From Hyphomicrobium_A sp963776675 (GTDB lineage Bacteria; Pseudomonadota; Alphaproteobacteria; Rhizobiales; Hyphomicrobiaceae): a stretch of 64,000 nt of DNA. The DNA lies in contig CAVZNR010000034.1 in NCBI GenBank assembly GCA_963776675.1, positions 11,216 to 75,215 on the forward strand. Reading direction: 5' to 3'. Positions 52,289 through 61,540 of this stretch are shown piece after piece (the stretch's first letter is position 1; each line of letters begins with the position of its first letter). Below the pieces are notes generated by a model. The model had not been told where the DNA came from. It worked only from the letters and a program-made list of their open reading frames with translations, and made no database searches. The translations under genes and the position numbers were made by a program.

Positions 52289-53760
52289 TGACGGCGCTCA
52301 CTGCTATCCGCCGCGCCGAGACGGCGCCCGAGACCGCTAAGGAGCTCAACGGCATCCTAAATCTGCTCACCTGCGGATCGGTCGACGACGGCAAGTCGAC
52401 CCTCATTGGCCGCCTGTTGTGGGACGCCTCCGACCTTTACGACGACCAGCGCGAGACGCTGCAGCGCTCCGGCAAGACCGCCGGTGGCAGCGTGCATCCC
52501 GATTTCAGCCTGCTCGTGGACGGTCTCGTCGCCGAGCGCGAGCAGGGCATTACCATCGACATCGCCTGGCGCTACTTTGACACCGAAACGCGCCGCTTTG
52601 TCGTCATCGACAGCCCAGGCCACGAGCAGTACACGCGCAACATGGCGAGCGGCGCCTCGCACGCGGACGTCGCCATCATGCTGGTTGACGCGCGTCATGG
52701 CGTGAAGCGGCAGACGCGTCGCCACGCGGCGATCCTCGACATCGTCGGCGTCAAACGCGTGATCCTCGCGGTCAACAAAATGGATCTCGTCGACTGGTCG
52801 CAAGAGCGCTTTCGCGCCATCGAGTCCGACTTCCGCGAGCTCACCTTGCGCTTCGGCTTTCGCGAGGCGATCGCCATTCCCGTTTCCGCGGTGACCGGCG
52901 ACAACGTCGCCCGCCGCGCCGACACCATGCCTTGGTACACGGCGCCTTCCCTGCTCGAGCACCTGGAGAAGCTGCCCGCGCGCGATACGACACCCGTGGG
53001 GCCGTTCCGCATGCCTGTGCAGACGGTGCTGCGCGACGGGCTCGACTTCCGCGGGCTGGCCGGCACCGTGAGCTCCGGACGCGTCTGCGTCGGCGACCGC
53101 GTCACCGATGCGGTAAGCGGCGCCAGCGCCCACGTTCTGCGCATCGTCACCATGGGGCGCGACCTCGAGATCGCCTCGCAGGGTCAGGCCGTGGCCCTGC
53201 AGCTCGACACCGACATCGACGTGGCGCGCGGCGCCGTGCTGGCGGCGACCAACTCCAGACCGACCGTCGCCACCCGGCTCGAGACGCGGCTCGTGTGGCT
53301 GTGGGAGACCCCCTACGATCCGCGTGCGGGCTACCTGTTGCGCACGACCACCGATCTGGCGCCGATCTCGGCGCTTTCGATCACGTCGCTGCTCGACCTG
53401 GAAACGCTGGCTGCCCAGCCGGCGCAGACTTGTACCGCGAACGACATCGCCCTTGCCAGCATCACGCTCGGTCGACCCGTGGCCATCGATCCCTTCGGCG
53501 ACAACCCCGCCACGGGCTGTTTCCTCATCGTTGACGCCGTCAGCGGCGCAACTGTCGCAGGTGGGGTCGTGACGTCGGCGCGCAACGCCGAGGAGGAGGC
53601 CTCTGCCGAGACCTTCCGGCTCACGCGCGAGATGCTGCAAAAGGGCCTTTGCCGCGATCTCGGCGATACCGAGGACGAAAGGCGCGAGTTCCAGAGGCGC
53701 GCCAACGAGGCGGCACTCATCCTGCACGCGGCCGGCATCCCCGTTAAGCTCGAACTCTGA
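52288..53760 (+). CDS. cysN: Sulfate adenylyltransferase subunit 1
   Basis: The protein has 490 residues and is an EF-Tu-like GTPase that drives the CysD reaction. GTP motifs are CGSVDDGKSTLIGRLL (G1), ITIDIAWRYF (G2), IDSPGHEQYTRNMASGASHA (G3) and VNKMDLVDW (G4). The length is that of a stand-alone CysN: there is no CysC kinase fused at the C-terminus. The start shares one base with the cysD stop (TGATG). Confidence 0.96.
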   Translation: MTALTAIRRAETAPETAKELNGILNLLTCGSVDDGKSTLIGRLLWDASDLYDDQRETLQRSGKTAGGSVHPDFSLLVDGLVAEREQGITIDIAWRYFDTETRRFVVIDSPGHEQYTRNMASGASHADVAIMLVDARHGVKRQTRRHAAILDIVGVKRVILAVNKMDLVDWSQERFRAIESDFRELTLRFGFREAIAIPVSAVTGDNVARRADTMPWYTAPSLLEHLEKLPARDTTPVGPFRMPVQTVLRDGLDFRGLAGTVSSGRVCVGDRVTDAVSGASAHVLRIVTMGRDLEIASQGQAVALQLDTDIDVARGAVLAATNSRPTVATRLETRLVWLWETPYDPRAGYLLRTTTDLAPISALSITSLLDLETLAAQPAQTCTANDIALASITLGRPVAIDPFGDNPATGCFLIVDAVSGATVAGGVVTSARNAEEEASAETFRLTREMLQKGLCRDLGDTEDERREFQRRANEAALILHAAGIPVKLEL

Positions 53761-53853
53761 GACGGTACGCTGGCGCTTTCGCGAACCCGCCATCCACGAT
53801 AACACAAAGGGGCCCCGCTCGGGGGGCGCACCCTAGAACTCGCCCAGGTTGCT

Positions 53854-54660
53854 ATGGACCTCCTTCTGTCCTCGTCATGGCCCCTGATCATCTTCGGCGG
53901 ATTCACCGTCGGCTTTCTCGTAGGGCTCACCGGCGTCGGTGCGGGATCGCTGATGACGCCGTTCCTGATCTCCGGCATCGGCATCTCGCCGGTGCTGGCG
54001 GTGGGCACCGATCTGCTCTTTGCCTCGATCACCAAGGCTAGCGCCGCCTGGCGCCACCACTCTCTCGGCAACGTCGACTGGCCCATCGTGCGCTGGATGG
54101 CGGCCGGCAGCCTGCCCGGCGCGCTTGCCATGCTGACCTGGATCTACTTCGCCACCCCCGACACCTCGGCGCTCGGCGTCATCATCCGAGAAGTGCTGGC
54201 TTGCGCCCTCGTGGTGAGCGCCATCGGCGTCGCCATCTATCCGCTTCTGAAGCGCTATGCCATGCGCGCGCCGGACGCAGAGGCCCCCACCGTCGTGCGG
54301 CGCGTGCCTACGCTCATTCTCGGGCTGATCCTCGGCATTCTGGTGGCGCTCACCTCGGTCGGTGCCGGCGCCATCGGCGTCGTGGCGCTCACCGCGCTCT
54401 ATCACTCGCTACCGACACGGCGCCTCATCGGCACCGACATCGTGCACGCGATTCCGCTCACGTTCCTCGCGGGCATGAGCCACTTCGGCATGGGCAACGT
54501 CGATCTGCCGATCCTGGGCCTGCTGCTCGTCGGCTCGGTGCCGGGCATCGCCCTCGGCTCGCGCATCACCGGGCTGGTACCCGACTGGTTCCTGCGCATC
54601 GTGCTCGCGTGCGTGCTGGTGTGGGCGGCCTACTCGCTGATCGGCATCGCCCGCCACTGA
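53854..54660 (+). CDS. TauE/SafE family sulfite exporter
   Basis: The protein has 268 residues with about eight membrane helices. The repeated motif is GGFTVGFLVGLTGVGAGSLM near residue 12 and ILGILVALTSVGAGAIGVV near 160. TDLLFASITKASAAWRHHSL and RLIGTDIVHAIPLTFLAGMS are typical. Members export sulfite or organosulfonates. Its place after cysHDN, 93 bp downstream, suggests removal of excess sulfite. It is convergent with cysI, with 18 bp between the stops. Confidence 0.92.
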   Translation: MDLLLSSSWPLIIFGGFTVGFLVGLTGVGAGSLMTPFLISGIGISPVLAVGTDLLFASITKASAAWRHHSLGNVDWPIVRWMAAGSLPGALAMLTWIYFATPDTSALGVIIREVLACALVVSAIGVAIYPLLKRYAMRAPDAEAPTVVRRVPTLILGLILGILVALTSVGAGAIGVVALTALYHSLPTRRLIGTDIVHAIPLTFLAGMSHFGMGNVDLPILGLLLVGSVPGIALGSRITGLVPDWFLRIVLACVLVWAAYSLIGIARH

Positions 54661-54678
54661 GGCGGGGAACGGGCGACC

Positions 54679-56406
54679 TCAGCTCGCCTGTTTGACGAGG
54701 TCGAGATCGGCGTGGAACTGGTTGCCGGCGGTCGTCGCGCGCACGTAACCCGCGCGGATGACGAAGTCGCCGAACCGCTCCCCCTCCTCGCGCTCCTTGG
54801 CGTAGCGCTTGAGCATCGGCTCCAGCAGCCCGAGAATGCGCGCTTCGTCCGCATCCTCGGCGTAGAGCTTATTGAGCCGCGAGCCATCGAACGCCGCCCC
54901 CAGATAGAGGTTGTAGAGCCCGGGATTGCGGCCGACGAGACCGATCTCGGCCAAATACGGCCGCGCGCAGCCGTTGGGGCAGCCGGTCATGCGGATGACG
55001 ATGTCGTCGTCCTTGAGACCTGCTCTGTCGAGCATGGTCTCGAGCGCGCTGATGAGATCGGGCAGGTAGCGCTCCAACTCGGCCAGCGCCAGCCCGCACG
55101 TCGGCAGCGCCACGCACGCCATGGAGTTGCGGCGCAGACCCGAGGAGGCAAACGGCGTGATCCCGTGATCGTTCAGGATCGCCTCGATCTTGGGCTTGGC
55201 CTTCGCCGACACGTTGCTCACGATGACGTTCTGGTTGGCCGTGACGATGAAGCCGCCCTTGTTTGTCTCCGCGATCTCGCGCAGCGCGGTGCGCAAGGTG
55301 TGGCCCGGCTTGTCCTTGATGCGCCCGTTCTCGATAAACAGCGTCAGGTGCCACTTCTTGTCGGCCCCCTGCTGCCAACCGATCGTGTCGCCGGTCGAGG
55401 TGAATTCGAAGGGGCGCGGCTCGCCCAGCTTATAGCCCAAGCGCTTCTCGACCTCGGCACGGAACGCATCGAGCCCGCGGTCCTCGATCGTGTACTTGAG
55501 CCGCGCGCGCTTGCGGTTCTCGCGGTTGCCCCAGTCGCGCTGCACGGTCACGACCTTCTCGGCAATGTCGACGGCCTGCTCGGGCGTGCAGAAGCCCAGC
55601 ATGTCGGCCGTACGCGGGAAGGTGTCGGTCTCGCCATGGGTCATACCCATACCCCCGCCGACGGTCACGTTGTAGCCGACGAGCTTGCCGTTCTCGACGA
55701 TGGCGATGTAGCCAAGGTCATGGGCGTAGATGTCGACGTCGTTGGACGGCGGCACCGCGATCACGATCTTGAATTTGCGCGGCAGATAGTGCTCCCCGTA
55801 GATCGGCTCCTCTTCCGTCTTGGCCGGCGCGCTCTCGTCGGTCACGCGCTCGCCGTCGAGCCAGATCTCGTGATATGCGCCCGTCTGGGGCAGCAGGTGC
55901 TCGCTGATCGCCACAGCCAGCTCGTGCGCAGACGCATGCACCTTTGAGAAATAGGGGCTCGAGGTCGCGAGCACGTTGCGATTCACGTCACCGCAGGCGG
56001 CAAGCGTGTCGAGCAGGGCCGCGTTGATGGCCTGCATGGTGCGTCTCATGTTCGACTTGATGACACCGTGGAACTGAAACGTCTGCCGCGTGGTGAGCCG
56101 TAGCGAGTGGTTCGCATAGGTTCCGGCGATCGCGTCGAGCGCCAGCCACTGCTTCGATGTGGTGACGCCGCCCGGCAGCCGCACGCGGATCATGAAGCTG
56201 AAGGCCTTCTCCAACAGCTTCTTGGCGCGCTCCGGCCGCAGGTCGCGGTCGTCCTGCAGATAGGTGCCGTGAAACTTGGTGAGCTGCGCGTCGTCCTCGG
56301 AGATGGCCCCCGTCGCCACGTCGGCCAAGCCTTCCGCGATGGTCCCGCGCAGAAGCCGGCTGTTCTCCTTGATGATCTCGTTTTTCGCGCGCTTGTCGTC
56401 GGTCAT
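54679..56406 (-). CDS. cysI: Sulfite reductase hemoprotein subunit
   Basis: The protein has 575 residues. Two sulfite/nitrite reductase repeats hold the siroheme and [4Fe-4S] cluster. The ligands are CVALPTC (Cys-x5-Cys) and GCPNGC (Cys-x3-Cys). RLTTRQTFQFHGVIKSNMRR and NVLATSSPYFSKVHASAHEL match the substrate region. It reduces sulfite to sulfide with electrons from CysJ. The start lies 11 bp after the cysJ stop, so it is the last gene of cysG-cysJ-cysI. Confidence 0.95.
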   Translation of the reverse strand: MTDDKRAKNEIIKENSRLLRGTIAEGLADVATGAISEDDAQLTKFHGTYLQDDRDLRPERAKKLLEKAFSFMIRVRLPGGVTTSKQWLALDAIAGTYANHSLRLTTRQTFQFHGVIKSNMRRTMQAINAALLDTLAACGDVNRNVLATSSPYFSKVHASAHELAVAISEHLLPQTGAYHEIWLDGERVTDESAPAKTEEEPIYGEHYLPRKFKIVIAVPPSNDVDIYAHDLGYIAIVENGKLVGYNVTVGGGMGMTHGETDTFPRTADMLGFCTPEQAVDIAEKVVTVQRDWGNRENRKRARLKYTIEDRGLDAFRAEVEKRLGYKLGEPRPFEFTSTGDTIGWQQGADKKWHLTLFIENGRIKDKPGHTLRTALREIAETNKGGFIVTANQNVIVSNVSAKAKPKIEAILNDHGITPFASSGLRRNSMACVALPTCGLALAELERYLPDLISALETMLDRAGLKDDDIVIRMTGCPNGCARPYLAEIGLVGRNPGLYNLYLGAAFDGSRLNKLYAEDADEARILGLLEPMLKRYAKEREEGERFGDFVIRAGYVRATTAGNQFHADLDLVKQAS

Positions 56407-56417
56407 GTCGGCTGTCC

Positions 56418-58193
56418 TCAGTAGACGTCGCGCTGATAGCGTCCGGCCTTGGCCAGCTCCTTGAGCTTGGCGCGGCCCGCCTCGTCGTCACCCTTTGCCG
56501 CGTCGGCGAGGATGCGCGCGAGCATCGTGTCGACGTCGCGCCCCATACCCTGCTCGTCGCCACAGAGATAGATGTGCGCACCCTCCTCGACCCATTTCAA
56601 GACCTCGGCGCGGTGCTCCCACAGACGGTGCTGCACGTAGATCTTTTCCGGCTGGTCGCGCGAGAAGGCCACGTCGATGCGCCCCAGCGCGCCGCTCTCC
56701 AGGTGATCCTGCCATTCGAGCTGGTAGAGGAAGTCGAAGGTGTAGTTGCGCTCACCGAACACGAGCCAGCTCTTGCCCTTCGCGCCCTGCTCGATGCGCT
56801 CCTCGATGAAGGCGCGGTAGGGCGCCACGCCCGTGCCGGCACCGATCATGATGATGGGGCGCTGCGAGTCCTGCGGCAGGCGGAAGTGACGGTTCGGCTT
56901 CACGTAGATGCGCACCTTGTCGCCCATCTTGCAGCGGTCGGCGAGATAGGTGGAGGCGACGCCCTTGCGCTGCTTGCCGTGCGACTCCCAGCGCACGGCG
57001 CCGACGAGGAGGTGCGCCTCGCCGGGATGCGCGGCGAAGCTGGAGGCAACCGAGTAGAGGCGACCGGGCAGCGGCCGCAACAGCCCGTAAAGCTGGTCGG
57101 GCTTGAGCTTTTCCGTATAGACCTCGAACAGGTCGACGAGCTGGCGGTCGTCGGCGAACGTCGCGAACGCCTTGGGGTCGGCAAGCTTGGCGATGTCGGG
57201 GCGTCCCGTCAGCTTGGCATAGGCATCGACCAGCGAGCGCGACAGCGTCGTGACGTCGTACTTCTCGCGCAGGTTCTTGACGACATCGCCGTCGGCGCCG
57301 AGCCCAACCGCCTCGGCGAGCGCCAGCGCCAGATCGGGATGGTTCTCCGGCACGATACCGATGGCATCGCCCGGCAGATAGGAGAAGCCCGGAGCATCGG
57401 CCGCGATTTCCACGTGCCACGTTTCGCGCGTCGAGCCGGTACCGTTGAGATTGATGAGCGTGGCGATCTCGCCCTCCAGCGGATTCTCCGCCGTGAACAT
57501 CGGCTCATCGTCGGCGAGCTGTGCGCCGCCCTTGAAGTCGACGTGCACCACGGTCGCCTGGGCGTCGGCGGGGGCAAGCTTGGTGAGCGCGCCTTCGGTC
57601 CACTCGGCCGCCTGCTTGGCGTAGTCCAGATCGAGATCGATGCGATCTGCCGCGCGCGTTGCACCAAGGGCCTCCAGCCGCGCATCGATCGCCTGGCCAA
57701 CGGCGCAGAACTGCGCATATGAGGTGTCGCCCAGCGCCAGCACGGCGAAGCGCAGCGCCTTGTCGAGCTTGGGCGCGCCGTCGCCCATCAGGGCCTCGTA
57801 GAAATCGACCGCGCGGCTCGGCGGATCGCCCTCCCCCCAGGTTGAGGCGAACACCATCAGGTTCTGCGCCTTGGCGAGGATCTCCACGCCAACGTCGGCC
57901 ATATCGAACACTTTTGCGTCGAGGCCGTGCTTCTGGGCCAGCTTCTTGGTCTTCATGGCCAGCGCCTCGGCGTTGCCGCTCTCGCTTCCATAAAGCACGG
58001 TGAGCGGCACGCGCGGCTTGGCCGCCGCGACGGCTTGGGGCTGCTGCCCGCCTTGCGCCGCCTCGAAACCGGCAAAGAAGCCTGCAAGCCAGCTGCGCTG
58101 TAGCGGCGTCGTGCGCGCGACCACGCTGTTCAGCACGTCGATGTCTTCCGGTGTGAACGGTGCGTTCTTCGGAAGCAGCGGTTGGGCGGTCAC
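56418..58193 (-). CDS. cysJ: Sulfite reductase flavoprotein subunit
   Basis: The protein has 591 residues: an N-terminal helical part (PFTPEDIDVLNSVVARTT), a flavodoxin domain (VLYGSESGNAEALAMKTKKL), then the FAD/NADPH reductase module (GRLYSVASSFAAHPGEAHLL, IGAGTGVAPYRAFIEERIEQ, WLVFGERN) and the C-terminal Tyr. This order is that of CysJ (E. coli about 599 residues). The GTG at 58193 has AAGGAGG six bases upstream. The frame is open to 58484, but that would overlap the end of cysG. Confidence 0.94.
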   Translation of the reverse strand: MTAQPLLPKNAPFTPEDIDVLNSVVARTTPLQRSWLAGFFAGFEAAQGGQQPQAVAAAKPRVPLTVLYGSESGNAEALAMKTKKLAQKHGLDAKVFDMADVGVEILAKAQNLMVFASTWGEGDPPSRAVDFYEALMGDGAPKLDKALRFAVLALGDTSYAQFCAVGQAIDARLEALGATRAADRIDLDLDYAKQAAEWTEGALTKLAPADAQATVVHVDFKGGAQLADDEPMFTAENPLEGEIATLINLNGTGSTRETWHVEIAADAPGFSYLPGDAIGIVPENHPDLALALAEAVGLGADGDVVKNLREKYDVTTLSRSLVDAYAKLTGRPDIAKLADPKAFATFADDRQLVDLFEVYTEKLKPDQLYGLLRPLPGRLYSVASSFAAHPGEAHLLVGAVRWESHGKQRKGVASTYLADRCKMGDKVRIYVKPNRHFRLPQDSQRPIIMIGAGTGVAPYRAFIEERIEQGAKGKSWLVFGERNYTFDFLYQLEWQDHLESGALGRIDVAFSRDQPEKIYVQHRLWEHRAEVLKWVEEGAHIYLCGDEQGMGRDVDTMLARILADAAKGDDEAGRAKLKELAKAGRYQRDVY

Positions 58194-58260
58194 AAACGCC
58201 TCCTTGCCATGGTCTCGTTCCCCGTCATCGCCTGCACACGAACACTGCGCTCGCGATGCC

Positions 58261-59739
58261 TTACCCTTGCGGCAATGCCGCGTCTGCAGCGCTGTTGGCG
58301 CGTATGCCGTCGCCGATCGGTTCCGGCACATAGACCTCGACCCGATCGGGCGCCGACAGACCGGCGCCAGCCCAGTCGAGGCCGACGAAAATGATGGCCG
58401 GCCCCTTGATGCCCGTCTCGGCGATCGCCCGATCGAGCACACCGAGCTCGGTAGCGACCGCGTGCTCGTCGGGCAGTGAGCCATTCTCGACGATCACGAC
58501 CGGCGTCTGTCGGCCAGCACCGGCGCTTAGAAGCTTGTCGCGAAAGTGCGCCGCACTCCTCACGCCCATGTAGATCGCGAATGCCTGTCCGGGCTTGGCC
58601 AGCGCCTCCCAGTCGAGATCGAAGGCGCCGTCGGCCGACGCCCCGGTGACGACCGCGAACTGGCGCACCTTCTGGCGCAGCGTCAAGGGCAGGCCGACGC
58701 TCGCTGCACACGCGTGCGCCGAGGTAACTCCGGGGATGACCTCGACGGGAATGCCGGCCGCGCGCACAGCCGCCATCTCCTCGGCGGCGCGCCCGAATAT
58801 GAAAGCATCGCCTCCTTTGAGGCGGGCCACACGCTGCCCCTTCAGGGCCTCGCGTACCAGGATGCGGTTGATCTCGTCCTGCGGCATGGAGGGTCCGCCG
58901 GGCTCCTTGCCGGCGTCGATGCGCACGGCGTCACGGCGCGCGTATTCGAGAATGGCCGGATTGACCAGGCGGTCGACGACGAGGACATCGGCCTCCTGCA
59001 AACGCTGCTGCGCCTTGAGTGTCAGCAGGTCGGGCTCGCCTGGACCGCATCCGATGAGCGCCACGCTGCCGGCGGACTGCCCGCCCTCACGAGCTGCCGC
59101 TAGCTGGCGCTCGAGCTCCTGATCGGCGCCCGCGTCGTCGCCAGCGAGCACGGCCGAGCGCCACACACCCTGCAGCAAACGCTCCCACGCGTGCCGGCGC
59201 ACCACCGGATCGGCGATCGTCTCCTGGATGCGGCCGCGCAAAGCCATGGCGCGGGCAGCAACGGTGCCAAAGCGCGCCGGCAACCACGCTTCAACCTTGG
59301 ACTTGATCTCGCGCGCCAGAATGGGGGCCGCACCGCCGGTGCCGATGGCCACCACGACGGGGTCGCGGTCGACGATCGCCGGCATGATGAACGTGCTCTC
59401 GCGCGGCGCATCGACCACGTTCACGGGAATGCCTTGCGCCTTTGCCGCGGCCGCAACCTCTGCGTCGGCCTGCGGGTCATCGCTTGCCGCGAAGACCATG
59501 GCGGCGCCGGCGACGTCGGCCGACGCAAAACGCCGGCGCTCCAGCACGAGCGGCGGCTCGCGCTCCAACCCGGCAATGGCGGGGACGATGTCCTCAGCGA
59601 CCACGCGAATGCGGGCTGTCGTCTTGGTTAGCAGCCGCAGCTTCTGCAGCGCCTTCTCGCCGCCGCCGGCGATCAAGACATCGCGGCCGTCGAGATCGAC
59701 GAATATTGGGAAGTACCGCAAGGCTGACCTCTCGCTGCG
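58261..59739 (-). CDS. cysG: Siroheme synthase (multifunctional)
   Basis: The protein has 492 residues. The N-terminal half is precorrin-2 dehydrogenase/ferrochelatase (LRYFPIFVDLDGRDVLIAGG and STFIMPAIVDRDPVVVAIGT). The C-terminal half is uroporphyrinogen-III methyltransferase (VALIGCGPGEPDLLTLKAQQ, RLKGGDAFIFGRAAEEMA, VIPGVTSAHACAASVGLPLT). It makes siroheme for CysI from uroporphyrinogen III. The ATG at 59739 is preferred over a TTG four codons upstream. cysJ follows after 67 bp. Confidence 0.95.
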   Translation of the reverse strand, partial: RSERSALRYFPIFVDLDGRDVLIAGGGEKALQKLRLLTKTTARIRVVAEDIVPAIAGLEREPPLVLERRRFASADVAGAAMVFAASDDPQADAEVAAAAKAQGIPVNVVDAPRESTFIMPAIVDRDPVVVAIGTGGAAPILAREIKSKVEAWLPARFGTVAARAMALRGRIQETIADPVVRRHAWERLLQGVWRSAVLAGDDAGADQELERQLAAAREGGQSAGSVALIGCGPGEPDLLTLKAQQRLQEADVLVVDRLVNPAILEYARRDAVRIDAGKEPGGPSMPQDEINRILVREALKGQRVARLKGGDAFIFGRAAEEMAAVRAAGIPVEVIPGVTSAHACAASVGLPLTLRQKVRQFAVVTGASADGAFDLDWEALAKPGQAFAIYMGVRSAAHFRDKLLSAGAGRQTPVVIVENGSLPDEHAVATELGVLDRAIAETGIKGPAIIFVGLDWAGAGLSAPDRVEVYVPEPIGDGIRANSAADAALPQG

Positions 59740-60380
59740 CATCTGGACCAAGTAACGGGACGAGTGGACGGCATGATACCGCGCCTTGAGCGCGACCTGC
59801 CCTCCCGGCTCGACTTATAGGGCCGGGAAGTAGAATTTTCTATTGCAGAGCCGGAGTTGCTTGCAAATAAGGATGGAATTTCTCTCGATGACACGGAATG
59901 GGTACAATTTTGCTCACCCTGCACGTGACCCCACGCGCCTCGCGAGGCGAGCCAGGGAGCAGAGATTGGTTCTATCACCGTCGCTAACGTCGGGGTGCGC
60001 AACTATGGCCCCGCGAGGCGCACTGCCACCCTCACGCTGCAGCGCACAGTATTCCGATTACGGATCGCCTCAACAGTGCGGGATTGCATTGCGCGTTGCC
60101 AGATGAGCTGCCGGAAAATTTCCTACTGCGAAAACTATCTTCAGCAGCGCGCACGAACACGTTCCAATAACGCGCCAGACACGCGTTTGTGAGCCAGTGT
60201 TGACTTGCCGCTCGAAGCATAGTCGTGGTCTATAACGGCCATGGCGGTCCGGACTTGACTAACTTGTCCTGATCCGCAGACTGGAGCGGCACTTAAACAA
60301 GAAAAGTGTCTCTCCAGTGGGTGGACCCTCGGCGGGGCCATCCTAGATGGAAGGCAGCTTGCCGAAATAGGAGGAATGCT
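59740..60380. promoter_or_regulatory. Divergent control region of cysG and pqqA
   Basis: This is about 640 bp without a convincing gene. An AT-rich patch at 59831-59845 contains AATTTTCTAT, close to AATTTTTCTAT upstream of cysH (50440-50450). Nearer pqqA, TTGACT boxes lie at about 60200 and 60254, but no -10 with standard spacing is clear. Open frames here lack ribosome sites. Confidence 0.4.
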
Positions 60381-60470
60381 ATGAAGGTTTGGACAAAGCC
60401 CGCAGTTCGTGAGCAGGAAGTTGGCCTCGAGGTTACGTCTTACCTGCCGGCCGAGATCGACATCATCTAA
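60381..60470 (+). CDS. pqqA: PQQ precursor peptide
   Basis: The peptide has 29 residues, starting MKVWTKPAVREQEVGLEVTS. The Glu17-x3-Tyr21 pair (EVTSY) supplies the carbon skeleton of pyrroloquinoline quinone after cross-linking by PqqE. AGGAGG lies seven bases before the ATG. The gene is followed by a strong hairpin and then pqqB, 137 bp away, which fits the high PqqA to low PqqB-E expression ratio seen in methylotrophs. Confidence 0.97.
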   Translation: MKVWTKPAVREQEVGLEVTSYLPAEIDII

Positions 60471-60511
60471 CGACTGTCGATCAGCTCACAAACTCTCGTG
60501 AGTTTCCGACG

Positions 60512-60537
60512 ACGGCGGTCGAGATTTCGACCGCCGT
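60512..60537 (+). terminator. Hairpin between pqqA and pqqB (probable attenuator)
   Basis: ACGGCGGTCGA (60512-60522), loop GATT, and TCGACCGCCGT (60527-60537) form a perfect 11-bp stem 41 bp after the pqqA stop. Only a short T-rich stretch follows (TGTCATTTC). It probably stops part of the transcription, or protects the pqqA message. Confidence 0.7.
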
Positions 60538-60607
60538 TGTCATTTCTGGGGTCCATGCGGAACATGGCTCTGCCATGACGTCGCGCCCCCGAGACTAGAC
60601 GATTTCC

Positions 60608-61540
60608 ATGATCATCAAGGTTCTGGGGTCAGCCGCAGGCGGCGGCTTTCCACAGTGGAACTGCAATTGCCGCAACTGTGTCGCCGTCCGAGCCGGCAAG
60701 CCCGGATTCAAGGCGCGCACGCAGTCGTCGCTTGCCGTCAGCCGTGACGGCGAGAGCTGGGTGCTGCTCAACGCCTCGCCCGATCTGCGCCAGCAGCTCA
60801 ACGAGACGCCCGCGCTGCACGCCGATCCCAAGCACGGCCTGCGCCACAGCCCCATTAAGGCCGCCGTCCTCACCAACGGCGACGTCGACCACGTCATCGG
60901 CCTGGTGAACCTACGCGAGGCGCAGCCGTTCACGATCTACGGCACCGGCCGCGTCCTCGAGATCCTGAAATCCAACACCGTGTTCCAGGTGCTCGCGGCC
61001 CCCCTCGTCCCCCGCGTCGAGCTCGCGCTCGACAAGCCCATGGCGCTCGAAGGCGCCGACGGCGATCTGGGGCTGACGGTGGAAGCGTTCGCCGTTCCCG
61101 GCAAGGTCGCGCTCTACCTGGAGGATGCCTCCGCGGGCGACGATTTCGGAACGCAGGAAGGCGACACCATCGGCCTCAAGATTAGCGATCCGGCAACCAA
61201 GAAGTCCTTCTTCTATGTCCCCGGATGCGCCACCATCGACGAGGCCCTGGCCCGTCGCCTCAAGGGCGCCTCCATCGTCTTTTTCGACGGCACCCTGTTC
61301 ACCGACGACGAGATGATCGAGCAGGGGCTTCTGGGCAAGACCGGGGCCCGCATGGGCCACATCAGCATGTCGGGGCCTGCGGGCTCGATCGCCACCTTCT
61401 CGAAACTTGAGGTCGGAAGGCTCATATATGTTCATATAAACAACTCGAATCCGGCTCTCGACGAGAACTCGGCTGCGCGCAAGACGATCGAAGGCGCCGG
61501 GTGGGAAGTCGGATACGACGGATTGGAGGTGCGCCTATGA
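60608..61540 (+). CDS. pqqB: PQQ biosynthesis protein PqqB
   Basis: The protein has 310 residues of the metallo-beta-lactamase fold. It shows VLGSAAGGGFPQWNCNCRNC, where the Cys residues bind a structural metal, LTNGDVDHVIGLVNLREAQP in place of the canonical HxHxDH, and GHISMSGPAGSIATFS. PqqB is proposed to hydroxylate the tyrosine of the PqqA-derived intermediate. The ATG at 60608 follows a moderate ribosome site. The stop overlaps pqqC (ATGA). Confidence 0.96.
   Translation: MIIKVLGSAAGGGFPQWNCNCRNCVAVRAGKPGFKARTQSSLAVSRDGESWVLLNASPDLRQQLNETPALHADPKHGLRHSPIKAAVLTNGDVDHVIGLVNLREAQPFTIYGTGRVLEILKSNTVFQVLAAPLVPRVELALDKPMALEGADGDLGLTVEAFAVPGKVALYLEDASAGDDFGTQEGDTIGLKISDPATKKSFFYVPGCATIDEALARRLKGASIVFFDGTLFTDDEMIEQGLLGKTGARMGHISMSGPAGSIATFSKLEVGRLIYVHINNSNPALDENSAARKTIEGAGWEVGYDGLEVRL

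Noticed and set aside
52357..53805. Minus-strand open frame of 482 codons opposite cysN
   Set aside because: cysN is unmistakable on the other strand; the antisense frame is rich in His, Arg and Gly without motifs.
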